Assembly: GCA_031375105.1 (NCBI GenBank)
Contig: JANMHJ010000021.1
Span: 62,001-126,000 of the forward strand
Origin: JANMDU01 sp031375105
Lineage (GTDB): Bacteria > Pseudomonadota > Gammaproteobacteria > Burkholderiales > Burkholderiaceae_C
Reading direction: 5' to 3'
Length of the DNA stretch: 64,000 bases
Shown: positions 8,701-16,849 of the stretch, piece after piece
Layout of the letters: the number at the start of each line of letters is the position of its first letter
Position numbering within the stretch: position 1 is the stretch's first letter
Position numbers and translations under genes: made by a program
Notes under the pieces: model-generated
What the model saw: only the letters and a program-made list of their open reading frames with translations
The model's database searches: none
Told to the model about the DNA's origin: nothing

Positions 8701-9351
8701 TCAAACCGCAGCGCAAAGCGTCTCGTAAACACGTATCGCCGCATAGGCATCATTGGCGGCATAGACCACCTGATGCTCAGAGAGCACAGGCAATGCCCAA
8801 TTGCTGGTGGATGCTTTTTTGGATTTGATGAAGCGCTTTTCATACAGCGTGGCCACGGCGGCTTTCACGCCCATTTCTTTGCGGTAGCCTAGCTTGCGAA
8901 ACAAGGTGTTGATTTCGACGATTCCCTCAGGCTCCACACCCAGCTTGGCGCGGATGCGTTTGCGATCATCGCCTAGGCCAAAACCAGCTTTCTCAATGCC
9001 AGGCCAAGCCAACAAATCAGCAGCTATCGCTCGGCAAGAAGGATCATGCAATTGGAAGACCCAAGCGCGCTGGCTGGTGGACAGTTGCAACACATGTGGG
9101 CCGGTGGAGATTTCGCCAACGCGGAAAGTCGGCTTGGATTCGGTGTCAAAGCCCCAAGCCTTTGCCGCTTGCAATTGCGCCGCAGCCTCCTGAGCCTGCG
9201 CAGCCGTGCTGACCAGCGTGATGCGATCCATGCCCAGCCGCTCAAACAGCGGCATCAGCGCAATCGCCTCGCTGCTGGGCGGCTCGCGGTGAGCCGCCTT
9301 CGGCCCGCTGCTTGTGTGCTCATCGGTCGGTTGCAAGGTAGGAGGGGTCAT
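8701..9351 (-). CDS. 3'-5' exonuclease, DEDD (RNase D-like) family
   Basis: 216 residues with a single DEDD exonuclease domain and no HRDC domain. ExoI is GFDTESKP (about residue 69), ExoII is in GIEKAGFGLGDDRKRI (about 122) and ExoIII is YAANDAYAAI (about 196-205), the Tyr making it DEDDy type. Small stand-alone members of this type are common in Burkholderiales and probably trim RNA or DNA 3' ends. The first 40 residues are low complexity, so a later start is possible. Confidence 0.85.
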   Translation of the reverse strand: MTPPTLQPTDEHTSSGPKAAHREPPSSEAIALMPLFERLGMDRITLVSTAAQAQEAAAQLQAAKAWGFDTESKPTFRVGEISTGPHVLQLSTSQRAWVFQLHDPSCRAIAADLLAWPGIEKAGFGLGDDRKRIRAKLGVEPEGIVEINTLFRKLGYRKEMGVKAAVATLYEKRFIKSKKASTSNWALPVLSEHQVVYAANDAYAAIRVYETLCAAV

Positions 9352-9382
9352 AGCGTCGTATCATCGCTCTTAAAGGTTCATT

Positions 9383-9682
9383 ATGAAAAAAACATTTCAA
9401 CTGGTACAAGAAGGCAAGCATCCGGATCGCTTGCTGGACTCTATCAAGCACGATATTCGCAAATATTTGAAGCGCGAACGTGCCCGTGCTTTACCCAAGG
9501 GCGTGGATTTTTGGGATTTTGACTGCCGCTTTGGCCTCTCCGAGCCAGAGTCAGCCACCGCGCATGTGGCTGAGTTGCTTGGCCTGATCGATGGCATCGC
9601 CCAAAGCGGTGGGGCATCGTTTTATATTGAAATTTTGGCTAAGGCCGGGCATCGCAGCAAGCGTGAGTCAGGCTCAGCATAA
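9383..9682 (+). CDS. DUF6172 family small protein
   Basis: 99 residues starting MKKTFQLVQEGKHPDRLLDSIKHDIRKYLKRERARALP. The Lys/Arg-rich helix with KYLKRERAR(K)xLP and the FWDFDCRFG block are the family hallmarks as I recall them. The protein is soluble, without signal or membrane segment. The function is unknown. It is followed at once by repeat copy 4 and converges on an unknown gene. Confidence 0.7.
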   Translation: MKKTFQLVQEGKHPDRLLDSIKHDIRKYLKRERARALPKGVDFWDFDCRFGLSEPESATAHVAELLGLIDGIAQSGGASFYIEILAKAGHRSKRESGSA

Positions 9683-9691
9683 TGGTTTGAA

Positions 9692-9750
9692 TGCTATATA
9701 TTAGATAGCAAACTATTCAATATTTATATCGGAGATCAGCCTATTTCACT
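9692..9750 (+). repeat. palindromic repeat family, copy 4
   Basis: TGCTATATATTAGATAGCA, AACTATTCA, TTTATATCGGAGA and CAGCCTATTTCACTT. Diverged but complete. Its right end overlaps the last codons and stop of the minus-strand gene ending at 9736. Confidence 0.75.
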
Positions 9751-10221
9751 TCTATTTTCGGCACGCTCTTGCTGAGCAACGCGGCGCATGTATTGCTGAA
9801 AACCGGGGTCTTCGCCACGAAGCAGCAATGGCAGCACATTGTGAAAATCATCGCGGTGGCACCATTCGCGCATGTAGTCGTCCCAACTGTTCCAGCGGCG
9901 GCTTTCCTCTTGGTTCATGTCGTTTTTGTAAGCCACAAGGTAGGCACGCTCAAAGAGCGAAATCAGCATGTCAAAGATCACCAGCATGCGCTCGGTTTGC
10001 TCCTGCGTTGGGTTGGCAAGCGGCGCGTTGCTGCGTAACTGCAAATCAGGATGCGCCAGCACGATTTTCAAAAAATCATTGTAGGCATCGGAGAGCAGTT
10101 GATAGCCCTCCTCTTCCTCATTGGCGCGTTCTTTGCGCTCTTGCAAGAAAAAAATGGCTATGGCAAGCGGTAAACCCAACACGGTGACCACATAGCTGGC
10201 CAATTCCCAGAATTCACGCAT
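9736..10221 (-). CDS. hypothetical protein with N-terminal membrane anchor
   Basis: 161 residues. The N-terminus (MREFWELASYVVTVLGLPLAIAIFFLQERKER) is one membrane helix followed by a positive cluster, then a mostly helical, Glu/Arg-rich cytosolic part. I do not recognise the family; the layout resembles small DUF4760-like proteins. ATG at 10221 is preceded by AAGGAG at good spacing, favoured over a GTG two codons earlier. The last four residues (SEIG) and the stop are read from repeat copy 4, and the ribosome site lies at the edge of copy 5. Confidence 0.6.
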   Translation of the reverse strand: MREFWELASYVVTVLGLPLAIAIFFLQERKERANEEEEGYQLLSDAYNDFLKIVLAHPDLQLRSNAPLANPTQEQTERMLVIFDMLISLFERAYLVAYKNDMNQEESRRWNSWDDYMREWCHRDDFHNVLPLLLRGEDPGFQQYMRRVAQQERAENRSEIG

Positions 10222-10230
10222 GATCACTCC

Positions 10231-10295
10231 TTGCTATAAAAAGATGAGCATTACACGCACATTTCATAACGGGTAAAGCGCTAAATCGCTTAATT
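10231..10295 (+). repeat. palindromic repeat family, copy 5
   Basis: TTGCTATAAAAAGATGAGCA, TTACACGCACA, TTTCATAACGGGTAA and GCGCTAAATCGCTTAATTTT. GAGCA variant. It bridges the small unknown gene and aceK; the aceK stop codon (10290-10292) lies in its right end. Confidence 0.85.
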
Positions 10296-12149
10296 TTTGT
10301 GTGAAAAGCGCTTCTCGCGCTCATACGGGAAGACATCATGCACATGCCCGGCTTGGATGCGATCTTTGTGGCTTTGCCAGAAAGTGGCCTCGAGCAAATC
10401 CGCATGATGCTGCATAAATACCGCGCGCACCGCATCGTTGCCTAGTAAGAAGGGGCCGAAGGTTTCAGGAAACACGTCGTTTTTGGCCACCGAATACCAC
10501 ACCTCCCCGCTCATCTCTTCTTCTTCATTGCGCGGCGTGGGCACGCGGCGGAAATTGCAATCGGTGATGTACTCAATCTCGTCGTAATCGTAGAACACGA
10601 CTTTGCCATGGCGCGTGACACCAAAATTCTTCCAGAGCATGTCACCGGGGAAGATATTGGCACGCACCAGATCTTTGATCGCATTGCCGTATTCGATCAC
10701 GACTTTTTCAATCTGCTGCATGGCGCGTGGATCATCTTTCAGATCAAAAGCTTCTTGCAAGTAAATATTGAGCGGGATCATGCGCCGCTCAATATACAGA
10801 TGCTTGATGATGACTTCTTCCTGCCCATCGCCATCGCGATCCGATATTTCGATCTGGCTGGCGGCGAATTTTTTGATCTCTTCGATCAACTTTTCCTCGA
10901 AACGAATGCGCGGAAAGGCCACTTCGCTGTATTCCAGCGTATCGGCCATCCGGCCCACGCGATCATGCTGCTTCACCAGCAGATATTTGCCTTTGATCTG
11001 CTCACGCGTGGTGTCCTTAGGCGGCGGGTAGTAATCTTTGATGAGCTTGAATACATAAGGAAAGCTCGGCAGATCAAACACCAGCATCACCATGCCTTTG
11101 ATGCCTGGCGCGATGCGGAATTGATCCGAACTGTGGCGCAGATGATAAAGAAAATCTCTGTAAAACAGCGTCTTGCCTTGCTTGGCCAAACCGAGCGCGT
11201 TATAAATTTCTGCGCGCGGCTTGCGCGGCATGAGGCTGCGCAAAAACTGTACATACGCGCTGGGGATTTCCATGTCCACCAAGAAATAAGCACGCGCGAA
11301 GCTAAAGAGCATCAGCAGATCATCTTCGCCAAACAGCGCTGCGTCGATGACAAGTTTGCCACCCAAGCTTGACTGCCTCCCTGAGATACCCTCGTCATCC
11401 CCCGCCGAGTTGGGATGCCCCTGCGACGACGCGGTGTGCAAAATCGGCAGTGCAAACGGCACTTCATTGAACCCATTGATGATTTTGCCAATGATGTAAG
11501 CGCCCTTGTTGCGAAAAAACAGATTGGAGAGCACCTGAATCTGAAAATTTGCTCGAATCCGCGCTTCCTTGAGTTTAACGTTAAAGGCTTTGAGTACAAA
11601 GCCAGCATCGCGCTGTAAATCCTCAAACGGCGTGAGCAGACGAAAATTCTCAATCGCACGAACGATGTTCTCGCCTAAGGTTTGTGGCGTCGGGTAATAG
11701 GCCTGATAGGTTGGCTGAGCTGCGGGTTCGTCGTTTTCAATATATTCGGTGCTCACAGCAGGACGCACGAAAATGAAGTCGTTTTGGAAATACGTGCGGT
11801 GCAGGATTTTCGTCGTCACAGAGTTGAAAAACGTCTCTGCCAGCTCGGGCTGATGATGGTTGATCAACAAACCGATGTAGTGCAGCTTGATCTGCTGCCA
11901 AATCTCCATCGGCTGATCGCCCGCTTTGAACTCTTTCTCCAGCCTTGCGACAGCTTCCTTGACCCTCAGATCGTAAAACTCAATCCGCTCTCGCTGCGCC
12001 CGCTGCTGGCCATGCCAATCTTGTGTTTCAAAACGATGCTTGGCGCGCTGGCTTTCTGCTCTGAACAGCTGATAGTGCCGATTAAAGCCATCGAGCATCG
12101 CGCGGGCGATATCGAATGCTATTGAAGAGTCTAGGCGCTGGGGGAACAT
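10290..12149 (-). CDS. aceK: isocitrate dehydrogenase kinase/phosphatase
   Basis: AceK (619 aa) phosphorylates and dephosphorylates isocitrate dehydrogenase to direct isocitrate into the glyoxylate shunt; its target icd is at 30-31 kb. Typical blocks are LFFRNKGAYIIGKIINGF, LFSFARAYFLVDMEIPSAYVQFLRSLMPRKPRAE and the kinase-like lobe ending with FYDYDEIEYITDCNFR. Between PFALPIL and KLVIDAALF, at about residues 237-262, there is an extra Ser/Gly/Asp-rich stretch (HTASSQGHPNSAGDDEGISG) where relatives, as I recall, have only a few residues; its DNA (about 11365-11440) contains inverted repeats. The last residues are read from repeat copy 5. Confidence 0.95.
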   Translation of the reverse strand: MFPQRLDSSIAFDIARAMLDGFNRHYQLFRAESQRAKHRFETQDWHGQQRAQRERIEFYDLRVKEAVARLEKEFKAGDQPMEIWQQIKLHYIGLLINHHQPELAETFFNSVTTKILHRTYFQNDFIFVRPAVSTEYIENDEPAAQPTYQAYYPTPQTLGENIVRAIENFRLLTPFEDLQRDAGFVLKAFNVKLKEARIRANFQIQVLSNLFFRNKGAYIIGKIINGFNEVPFALPILHTASSQGHPNSAGDDEGISGRQSSLGGKLVIDAALFGEDDLLMLFSFARAYFLVDMEIPSAYVQFLRSLMPRKPRAEIYNALGLAKQGKTLFYRDFLYHLRHSSDQFRIAPGIKGMVMLVFDLPSFPYVFKLIKDYYPPPKDTTREQIKGKYLLVKQHDRVGRMADTLEYSEVAFPRIRFEEKLIEEIKKFAASQIEISDRDGDGQEEVIIKHLYIERRMIPLNIYLQEAFDLKDDPRAMQQIEKVVIEYGNAIKDLVRANIFPGDMLWKNFGVTRHGKVVFYDYDEIEYITDCNFRRVPTPRNEEEEMSGEVWYSVAKNDVFPETFGPFLLGNDAVRAVFMQHHADLLEATFWQSHKDRIQAGHVHDVFPYEREKRFSHKN

Positions 12150-12173
12150 GTCTCCATCCTAACTGCTTTGCGC

Positions 12174-12306
12174 TCTGGTCTGAGCTCGCCGACTGCGCTT
12201 GGGGCATCCCACTGCGCGAATGTCCTCCGGCTGGCGCTGCGCGCGTGCCTCCCCCTCTACTTCGCTCCGCGAGATACCCCAACCGCAGCCGGCGAGCTCA
12301 GACCAT
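12174..12306. repeat. long imperfect palindrome upstream of aceK
   Basis: TGGTCTGAGCTCGCCG near 12174 is matched in reverse complement by CGGCGAGCTCAGACCA near 12306, and pairing continues inward (CTTGGGGCATCCC against GAGATACCCCAACC) for about 33 bp, with a GC-rich centre of about 65 bases. It could fold as a large hairpin in the aceK leader or be a non-autonomous repeat element. Confidence 0.7.
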
Positions 12307-12316
12307 TGTGCAGAGA

Positions 12317-12370
12317 CGCTACAAAATAAATAGCACTCCGCGCAGTATCATTGCCGGCTACCCGCCTCTT
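12317..12370 (+). repeat. palindromic repeat family, copy 6
   Basis: CGCTACAAAATAAATAGCA, CTCCGCGCAG, ATCATTGCCGGCTA and CCCGCCTCTTTT. It overlaps the 3' end of the carbonic anhydrase gene, whose last seven codons and stop are in the repeat. Confidence 0.75.
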
Positions 12371-13013
12371 TTGCTTCAAAAACAGCATCTACAGCCGCCT
12401 TGTAAGCCGGCAGCACTTCCTCAGCCGCGCTCAAGCTCATCAGCAGATCGTGCAACACGCCATCGTGCACACCATAAATCCAGCCGTGCACCGTCACCAC
12501 TTGGCCACGCGCCCAAGCATCTTGCAGCACCGTGCTCTGCGCCACATTGAGCACCTGATGAATCACGTTGATCTCGCACAGCACATTCAGCCGCTGCTCT
12601 TTCGGTAAAGCAAACAACCGCACTGCATGCACATCGCGCACATCTTGAATATGCCGCAGCCAATTGTCTGCCAAGCCAATGCGCACATTGCCCAAAGCCG
12701 CCTGCACACCGCCGCAGCCGTAATGCCCACACACAATCACATGCTCGACTTTGAGCATGTCCACCGCGTATTGCACGGTAGACAGCGCATTCAAATCCGA
12801 ATGCACCACCACATTGGCCACATTGCGATGCACAAACACCTCGCCGGGCTCCAAGCCCGTGATCTGATTGGCGGGCACGCGGCTGTCAGAGCAACCGACC
12901 CACATGTAGCGCGGATTTTGCTGTTGGCTCAAACCCGTAAAAAAGCCCGGCTTGTCCCGCTCCATTGAAGCGGCCCATTGTTTGTTGTGATTTAAGAGAT
13001 GGCGTAAAGGCAT
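12348..13013 (-). CDS. can: beta-class carbonic anhydrase
   Basis: 221 residues; hydrates CO2 to bicarbonate in the cytosol. Zinc ligands are seen in CSDSRVPANQ (Cys and Asp, about residues 41-50) and CGHYGCGGV (His and Cys, about 97-105), with HRNVANVV between. These are the clade B (E. coli Can-like) motifs. The last residues EAGSRQ are encoded by repeat copy 6, so the C-terminus has been remodelled. Confidence in the family is high; the gene symbol follows E. coli usage. Confidence 0.93.
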   Translation of the reverse strand: MPLRHLLNHNKQWAASMERDKPGFFTGLSQQQNPRYMWVGCSDSRVPANQITGLEPGEVFVHRNVANVVVHSDLNALSTVQYAVDMLKVEHVIVCGHYGCGGVQAALGNVRIGLADNWLRHIQDVRDVHAVRLFALPKEQRLNVLCEINVIHQVLNVAQSTVLQDAWARGQVVTVHGWIYGVHDGVLHDLLMSLSAAEEVLPAYKAAVDAVFEAKEAGSRQ

Positions 13014-13022
13014 GCAATGATT

Positions 13023-13559
13023 CTAGTGATTTCGGTAACGCGCCCACAAAACCACGTCAATCGCCTTGCCCCACTTCATCACACCCTGGCGCAGCAAGCC
13101 TTCGCGTACGAAGCCATTTTTCTCGCAGATACGTTGCGAGGCAAAATTAGCGGCATGAATCGGCGCGAAGACGCGAGTGATCTCTGGTGTTTCAAATGCC
13201 TTGTCTTTCAGAATCGACACCATGGCGCTGCCTACTCCCTTGCCCCAATGTGATTCAGCGAGCCAGTAGCCGATTTCAACATTGCAGCGAGCAAATCCCT
13301 GTTGAGGATGAATGCCTGCGCTTCCAATGGCTCGATCTTGGAACGTGATCGCCCAATTGATACCACCAAAAGCTTCAGCACCGCCGTTAACCCAATCCTG
13401 CGCCATTGACATGGTGTAGCCATCTCGCGGATACCAATCGGCCATGTGCCGGCCCACATTTGGATTGCCCAAAACTTCATGCAAATCTTGGGCATCACTG
13501 GTTCGCCATGCGCGTATGGCGTAGCCTGCAATTGGCAAAGTGATGACAGTCACGCTCAT
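13023..13559 (-). CDS. GNAT family N-acetyltransferase (RimJ-like)
   Basis: 178 residues starting MSVTVITLPIAGYAIRAWRTSDAQDLHEVLGN. The acetyl-CoA site is the GYWLAESHWGKGVGSAMVSILKDKAFE block (about residues 104-130), and FASQRICEKNGFVREGLLRQ is the late GNAT motif of RimJ/L-type enzymes. The ATG at 13559 overlaps the stop of the isovaleryl-CoA dehydrogenase gene (ATGA), so the two are translationally coupled. Its role in a leucine/isovalerate operon is unknown. Confidence 0.8.
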   Translation of the reverse strand: MSVTVITLPIAGYAIRAWRTSDAQDLHEVLGNPNVGRHMADWYPRDGYTMSMAQDWVNGGAEAFGGINWAITFQDRAIGSAGIHPQQGFARCNVEIGYWLAESHWGKGVGSAMVSILKDKAFETPEITRVFAPIHAANFASQRICEKNGFVREGLLRQGVMKWGKAIDVVLWARYRNH

Positions 13560-14734
13560 GCCGTCTCCGCAAACAGCTCCCGCCCAATCAGCATCCTGCG
13601 AATCTCGCTCGTGCCGGCGCCGATTTCGTAGAGTTTGGCATCGCGCCACAGGCGACCTAGGGGGTATTCGTTGATATAGCCGTTGCCGCCGAAAATTTGG
13701 ATACCGTCGCCGGCCATTTTGGTGGCGTTTTCTGCGCACCAGAGGATGACGCTGGCGCAATCTTTGCGCACCTGGCGCACGTGTTCGCTGCCCAGCATGT
13801 CAAGGTTTTTGCCGATCTGATAGCAGAAGGCACGGCCTGCCTGCAAGATGGTGTACATATCGGCCACCTTGCCTTGGATGAGCTGAAATTCACCGATGCT
13901 CTGGCCGAATTGTTTGCGGTCATGGATGTAGGGAATCACGTTGTCCATCACCGCTTGCATGATGCCAATCGGCCCCGCAGCGAGCACGGCGCGCTCGTAA
14001 TCTAGGCCGCTCATGAGCACCTTCGCGCCGTTGTTCAAGCCGCCAATGATGTTTTGCGCGGGCACTTCCACGTTTTGAAACACCATCTCGCCGGTGTGCG
14101 AGCCGCGCATGCCGAGCTTGTCGAGCTTTTGTGCCGTGGAAAAACCTTTCATGCCTTTTTCGACAATGAAGGCTGTCACGCCGCGAGCGCCCATCTCGGG
14201 CTCAGTTTTCGCGTACACCACCATCGTGTCAGCGTCTGGCCCATTGGTGATCCACATTTTGTTGCCGTTGAGCAGGTAGTAGCCTCCCTTGTCTTCTGCT
14301 TTGAGCTTCATCGAGATCACATCCGAGCCCGCGCCCGGCTCGCTCATGGCGAGCGCGCCAACGTGTTCACCAGAGATCAGCTTAGGCAAGTATTTGCTGC
14401 GCTGCTCGGCTGTGCCGTTGCGGCGGATTTGGTTGACGCAGAGGTTGGAATGCGCACCGTAGGAGAGACCAATCGAGGCTGATGCACGCGAGATTTCTTC
14501 CATCGCGATCATGTGGGCGAGATAGCCCATGCCTGCGCCGCCGTATTCTTCTTCTACCGTGATGCCGAGCACACCGATCTCACCCATCTTGCGCCACAGG
14601 TGCATCGGGAATTGGTCGTTTTTATCGGTATCGTGCGCGAGTGGTGCGATCTCAGTTTGTGCGAAATCGCGTACGGCATCGCGCAATGCATCGATATCTT
14701 CGCCGAGTTGGAAGTTGAGGCCGGGTAAGTTCAT
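13556..14734 (-). CDS. ivd: isovaleryl-CoA dehydrogenase
   Basis: 392 residues; FAD enzyme that oxidises isovaleryl-CoA to 3-methylcrotonyl-CoA in leucine breakdown, passing electrons to ETF. The block LDYERAVLAAGPIGIMQAV carries the Glu position characteristic of isovaleryl-CoA dehydrogenases; acyl-CoA dehydrogenase signatures are ALAMSEPGAGSDV and QIFGGNGYINEYPLGRLWRDAKLYEIGAGTSEIRR. ATG 14734 follows AGGAC; seven further in-frame codons upstream are not family-like. It lies behind the MerR regulator and thioesterase. The methylcrotonyl-CoA carboxylase genes usually next to it are absent here. Confidence 0.93.
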   Translation of the reverse strand: MNLPGLNFQLGEDIDALRDAVRDFAQTEIAPLAHDTDKNDQFPMHLWRKMGEIGVLGITVEEEYGGAGMGYLAHMIAMEEISRASASIGLSYGAHSNLCVNQIRRNGTAEQRSKYLPKLISGEHVGALAMSEPGAGSDVISMKLKAEDKGGYYLLNGNKMWITNGPDADTMVVYAKTEPEMGARGVTAFIVEKGMKGFSTAQKLDKLGMRGSHTGEMVFQNVEVPAQNIIGGLNNGAKVLMSGLDYERAVLAAGPIGIMQAVMDNVIPYIHDRKQFGQSIGEFQLIQGKVADMYTILQAGRAFCYQIGKNLDMLGSEHVRQVRKDCASVILWCAENATKMAGDGIQIFGGNGYINEYPLGRLWRDAKLYEIGAGTSEIRRMLIGRELFAETA

Positions 14735-14755
14735 AACGTGTCCTGTTCGTTTCAA

Positions 14756-15178
14756 TCAATAGTATTTTGCGACGTAAATCATCGTCGCTTGCATGTACCC
14801 GCAGCTTTTGCGCACACCATCTTTCACATCAAAAATTTCAGCTTGGCACACAGCCAATGTGCGCCCTGCGCGTTTAACTTCGCCCACGCAATGTACGCGC
14901 TCACCGACAGCCGCCGCAGCGAAATTGATTTTGTATTCCACCGAAGTCACTTCCATGCCTTCAGGCGCCACAGTCAAAGCGGCATAGCCGCAAGAAATAT
15001 CAGCCAGCGCACCCAGTGCGCCGCCATGAAACGCGCCTTGCTGCTGTGTGACCCTGCCGCTCATGGGCAACGCAAATTCCACGCGGCCTTTCTCAACGCT
15101 CACCAGTTCGCAGCCCAAGGCTTGCATCATGCCTTGGCGCTTGAAGCTCTCTTCAATGCGTTGGTATAAAGCGATCAT
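14756..15178 (-). CDS. PaaI-type thioesterase of the isovalerate operon
   Basis: 140 residues with a hotdog domain: GALGALADISCGYAALTVAPEGMEVTSVEYKINFAAA (about residues 54-90) is the PaaI pattern. Acyl-CoA thioesterases of this kind accompany acyl-CoA dehydrogenases and probably release blocked CoA. Its ATG overlaps the stop of the MerR regulator (ATGA), and ivd follows 21 bases after its own stop, so regulator, thioesterase, dehydrogenase and GNAT form one transcript. Confidence 0.8.
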   Translation of the reverse strand: MIALYQRIEESFKRQGMMQALGCELVSVEKGRVEFALPMSGRVTQQQGAFHGGALGALADISCGYAALTVAPEGMEVTSVEYKINFAAAAVGERVHCVGEVKRAGRTLAVCQAEIFDVKDGVRKSCGYMQATMIYVAKYY

Positions 15179-15573
15179 TTCGTCTTCTCGCTCTTAGCCA
15201 GCAGCGCTTTGGCTTCGCGCTCATGCGCCTTGATTTCTTCGAGCTGCACTTGCAGCTCCGCCAGTTGGCCTTCCATCTCTGTACGATGCGCACCGAGAAC
15301 AGCGAGAAATTTTTTAAGCTGCGATCCGGTATCGCGTGGGCTTTCATACATGTCGATGATGTCTTTTGCCTCGGTGAGCGAAAAACCCAAGCGCTTGGCG
15401 CGCAGTGTGAGCTTGAGCCGTGTTCGATCCTTCGCGCTATACAATCGTGATCGCCCCCCCGCGCCTGTGCGCTCAGGCATGAGCAGCCCCAAGTCTTCGT
15501 AGAAGCGGATCGCGCGTGTGGTCAAATCAAATTCGCGCGCCAGATCGCTGATCGAGTAGGTGTGTGTTGCCAT
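15175..15573 (-). CDS. liuR: MerR-family regulator, LiuR-like
   Basis: 132 residues. N-terminal winged helix (YSISDLAREFDLTTRAIRFYEDLGLL, residues 6-31) and RSRLYSAKDRTRLKLTLRAKRLGFSLTEAKDIIDMY, then a coiled coil with no Cys metal ligands. This is the pattern of LiuR, the regulator of branched-chain amino-acid degradation in proteobacteria. Being first in the operon with isovaleryl-CoA dehydrogenase supports that. It probably binds the palindrome at 15619-15640 and controls both its operon and the divergent hydrolase. Confidence 0.82.
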   Translation of the reverse strand: MATHTYSISDLAREFDLTTRAIRFYEDLGLLMPERTGAGGRSRLYSAKDRTRLKLTLRAKRLGFSLTEAKDIIDMYESPRDTGSQLKKFLAVLGAHRTEMEGQLAELQVQLEEIKAHEREAKALLAKSEKTK

Positions 15574-15618
15574 TGGGACAGATGCTGATGCGGTTATTCG
15601 ATTACATTTAAATATCAG

Positions 15619-15640
15619 TTGACGTTTACGTTAACGTCAA
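15619..15640. promoter_or_regulatory. 22-bp palindromic operator, probable LiuR site
   Basis: TTGACGTT, six bases (TACGTT), then AACGTCAA: a perfect inverted repeat 46 bp upstream of the regulator start and 36 bp upstream of the divergent hydrolase start. MerR proteins bind such spaced dyads within promoters. The position serves both genes. Confidence 0.75.
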
Positions 15641-15675
15641 TCACAGCATCGAATATACATCGAAATTTATCCGCC

Positions 15676-16782
15676 ATGAATCTTCAGGAACAAGCGCTCA
15701 CCTACCCGCTAGACACTACAGCTGGCGAGACGCTGCCCGAGTCCGGCAGCACTTTCCCAATAGCGCCCGGCGTGAAATGGATTCGCATGGCGCTACCCTT
15801 CGCGCTGAACCACATCAACCTTTGGCTGCTGCGCGACAAGCTCGAAGGCCGCGAAGGTTGGACAGTGGTGGATTGCTGCATTGATCGTCCCGAGAGCCGC
15901 GCGCAATGGGAAGGTATTTTTGCCAGCGAACTGGAAGGCCTGCCGATCCTGCGCGTGATCGTCACCCACATGCATCCGGATCACATCGGCCTCGCCCATT
16001 TTCTCTGCCAAAAATGGAGCAACGAAAACTGGACATGCCACCTTTGGATCAGCGCCACCGATTTCAACGCCGCCCGCATGGCCTGCCAAGTCACCCCTGC
16101 GTTGTCCTCGGGGCATGGCGGCGAGGCAGCCGCAGCCTTCGTGGCTTCGCATGGCATGAGCAACCCCGATTATTTAAAACAAATCCGTGAGCGCACCGGC
16201 TACTACGCGCAGATGGTGCCCAGCGTGCCCACGAGCTACGTGCGCCTCATGGATGGCATGCAAGTCAAAATCGGCGGCAACGATTGGCAATGCATCTCCG
16301 GCTACGGCCACGCCCCCGAACACATCGCCCTCTCCTGCCCCGCGCTCAAGCTCTTGATCAGCGGCGACATGATCCTGCCGCGCATCTCCACCAATGTGAG
16401 TGTGTATGACCTAGAGCCCGAAGCCAACTCGCTCACGCTCTTCCTAGATTCCATCAACCGTTACGCGCCCCTCGCACCAGACACGCTGACCCTCCCCAGC
16501 CACGGCAAGCCCTTCATCGGCCTGCATGAGCGCATCAAGCAACTGCATGAGCACCATGCTGATCGCCTGCAAGAGGTGATCGAAGCCTGCAGACTAGCGC
16601 CGCAAACCGCGCACGATATCGTCGCGATCATGTTCAAGCGCGCGCTCGATCTGCATCAGCTCACCTTCGCGCAAGGCGAAGCGCTCGCGCATTTGCACAA
16701 GCTTTGGTTTGATGGCGTATTGGTGCGGCGCAAGGAGAATGGTGTTTACCGCTTCAGCACGGTGAGCAAGATCAGCACATAG
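15676..16782 (+). CDS. metallo-beta-lactamase-fold hydrolase
   Basis: 368 residues. The metal site reads THMHPDHIGL (about residues 98-107), followed by GYGHAPEHIAL and SGDMILPRIS; a C-terminal winged-helix-like part (about 290-368) resembles the LACTB2/MBL C-terminal domain. Enzymes of this type hydrolyse thioesters or act as glyoxalase II-like hydrolases. The ATG at 15676 is preferred over a TTG at 15619 because the latter lies in the operator. Divergence from the LiuR-like operon suggests a role in acyl-CoA or branched-chain catabolism (inference). Confidence 0.85.
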   Translation: MNLQEQALTYPLDTTAGETLPESGSTFPIAPGVKWIRMALPFALNHINLWLLRDKLEGREGWTVVDCCIDRPESRAQWEGIFASELEGLPILRVIVTHMHPDHIGLAHFLCQKWSNENWTCHLWISATDFNAARMACQVTPALSSGHGGEAAAAFVASHGMSNPDYLKQIRERTGYYAQMVPSVPTSYVRLMDGMQVKIGGNDWQCISGYGHAPEHIALSCPALKLLISGDMILPRISTNVSVYDLEPEANSLTLFLDSINRYAPLAPDTLTLPSHGKPFIGLHERIKQLHEHHADRLQEVIEACRLAPQTAHDIVAIMFKRALDLHQLTFAQGEALAHLHKLWFDGVLVRRKENGVYRFSTVSKIST

Positions 16783-16783
16783 T

Positions 16784-16848
16784 CTGCTATCATTAGATGA
16801 GCACTCCGCGCACAATCTATAACGGCTAACCCCCGATTTCTCTTAATA
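16784..16848 (+). repeat. palindromic repeat family, copy 7
   Basis: CTGCTATCATTAGATGAGCA, CTCCGCGCACA, TCTATAACGGCTAA and CCCCCGATTTCTCTTAATAA. GAGCA variant. It lies directly before plsC, whose ATG follows after one base; no purine-rich ribosome site is visible in it. Confidence 0.85.
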
Positions 16849-16849
16849 A

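Noticed and set aside
12351..12608. Long reading frames opposite carbonic anhydrase, ivd, smc, pepA and clpA
   Set aside because: They are antisense to strongly conserved genes, lack ribosome sites and show no recognisable domain.
13560..13760. Longer GNAT protein starting at 13760
   Set aside because: The extra 67 residues are antisense-free but lie in the ivd gene in another frame and are Arg-rich nonsense; the ATGA overlap at 13559 gives a normal GNAT.
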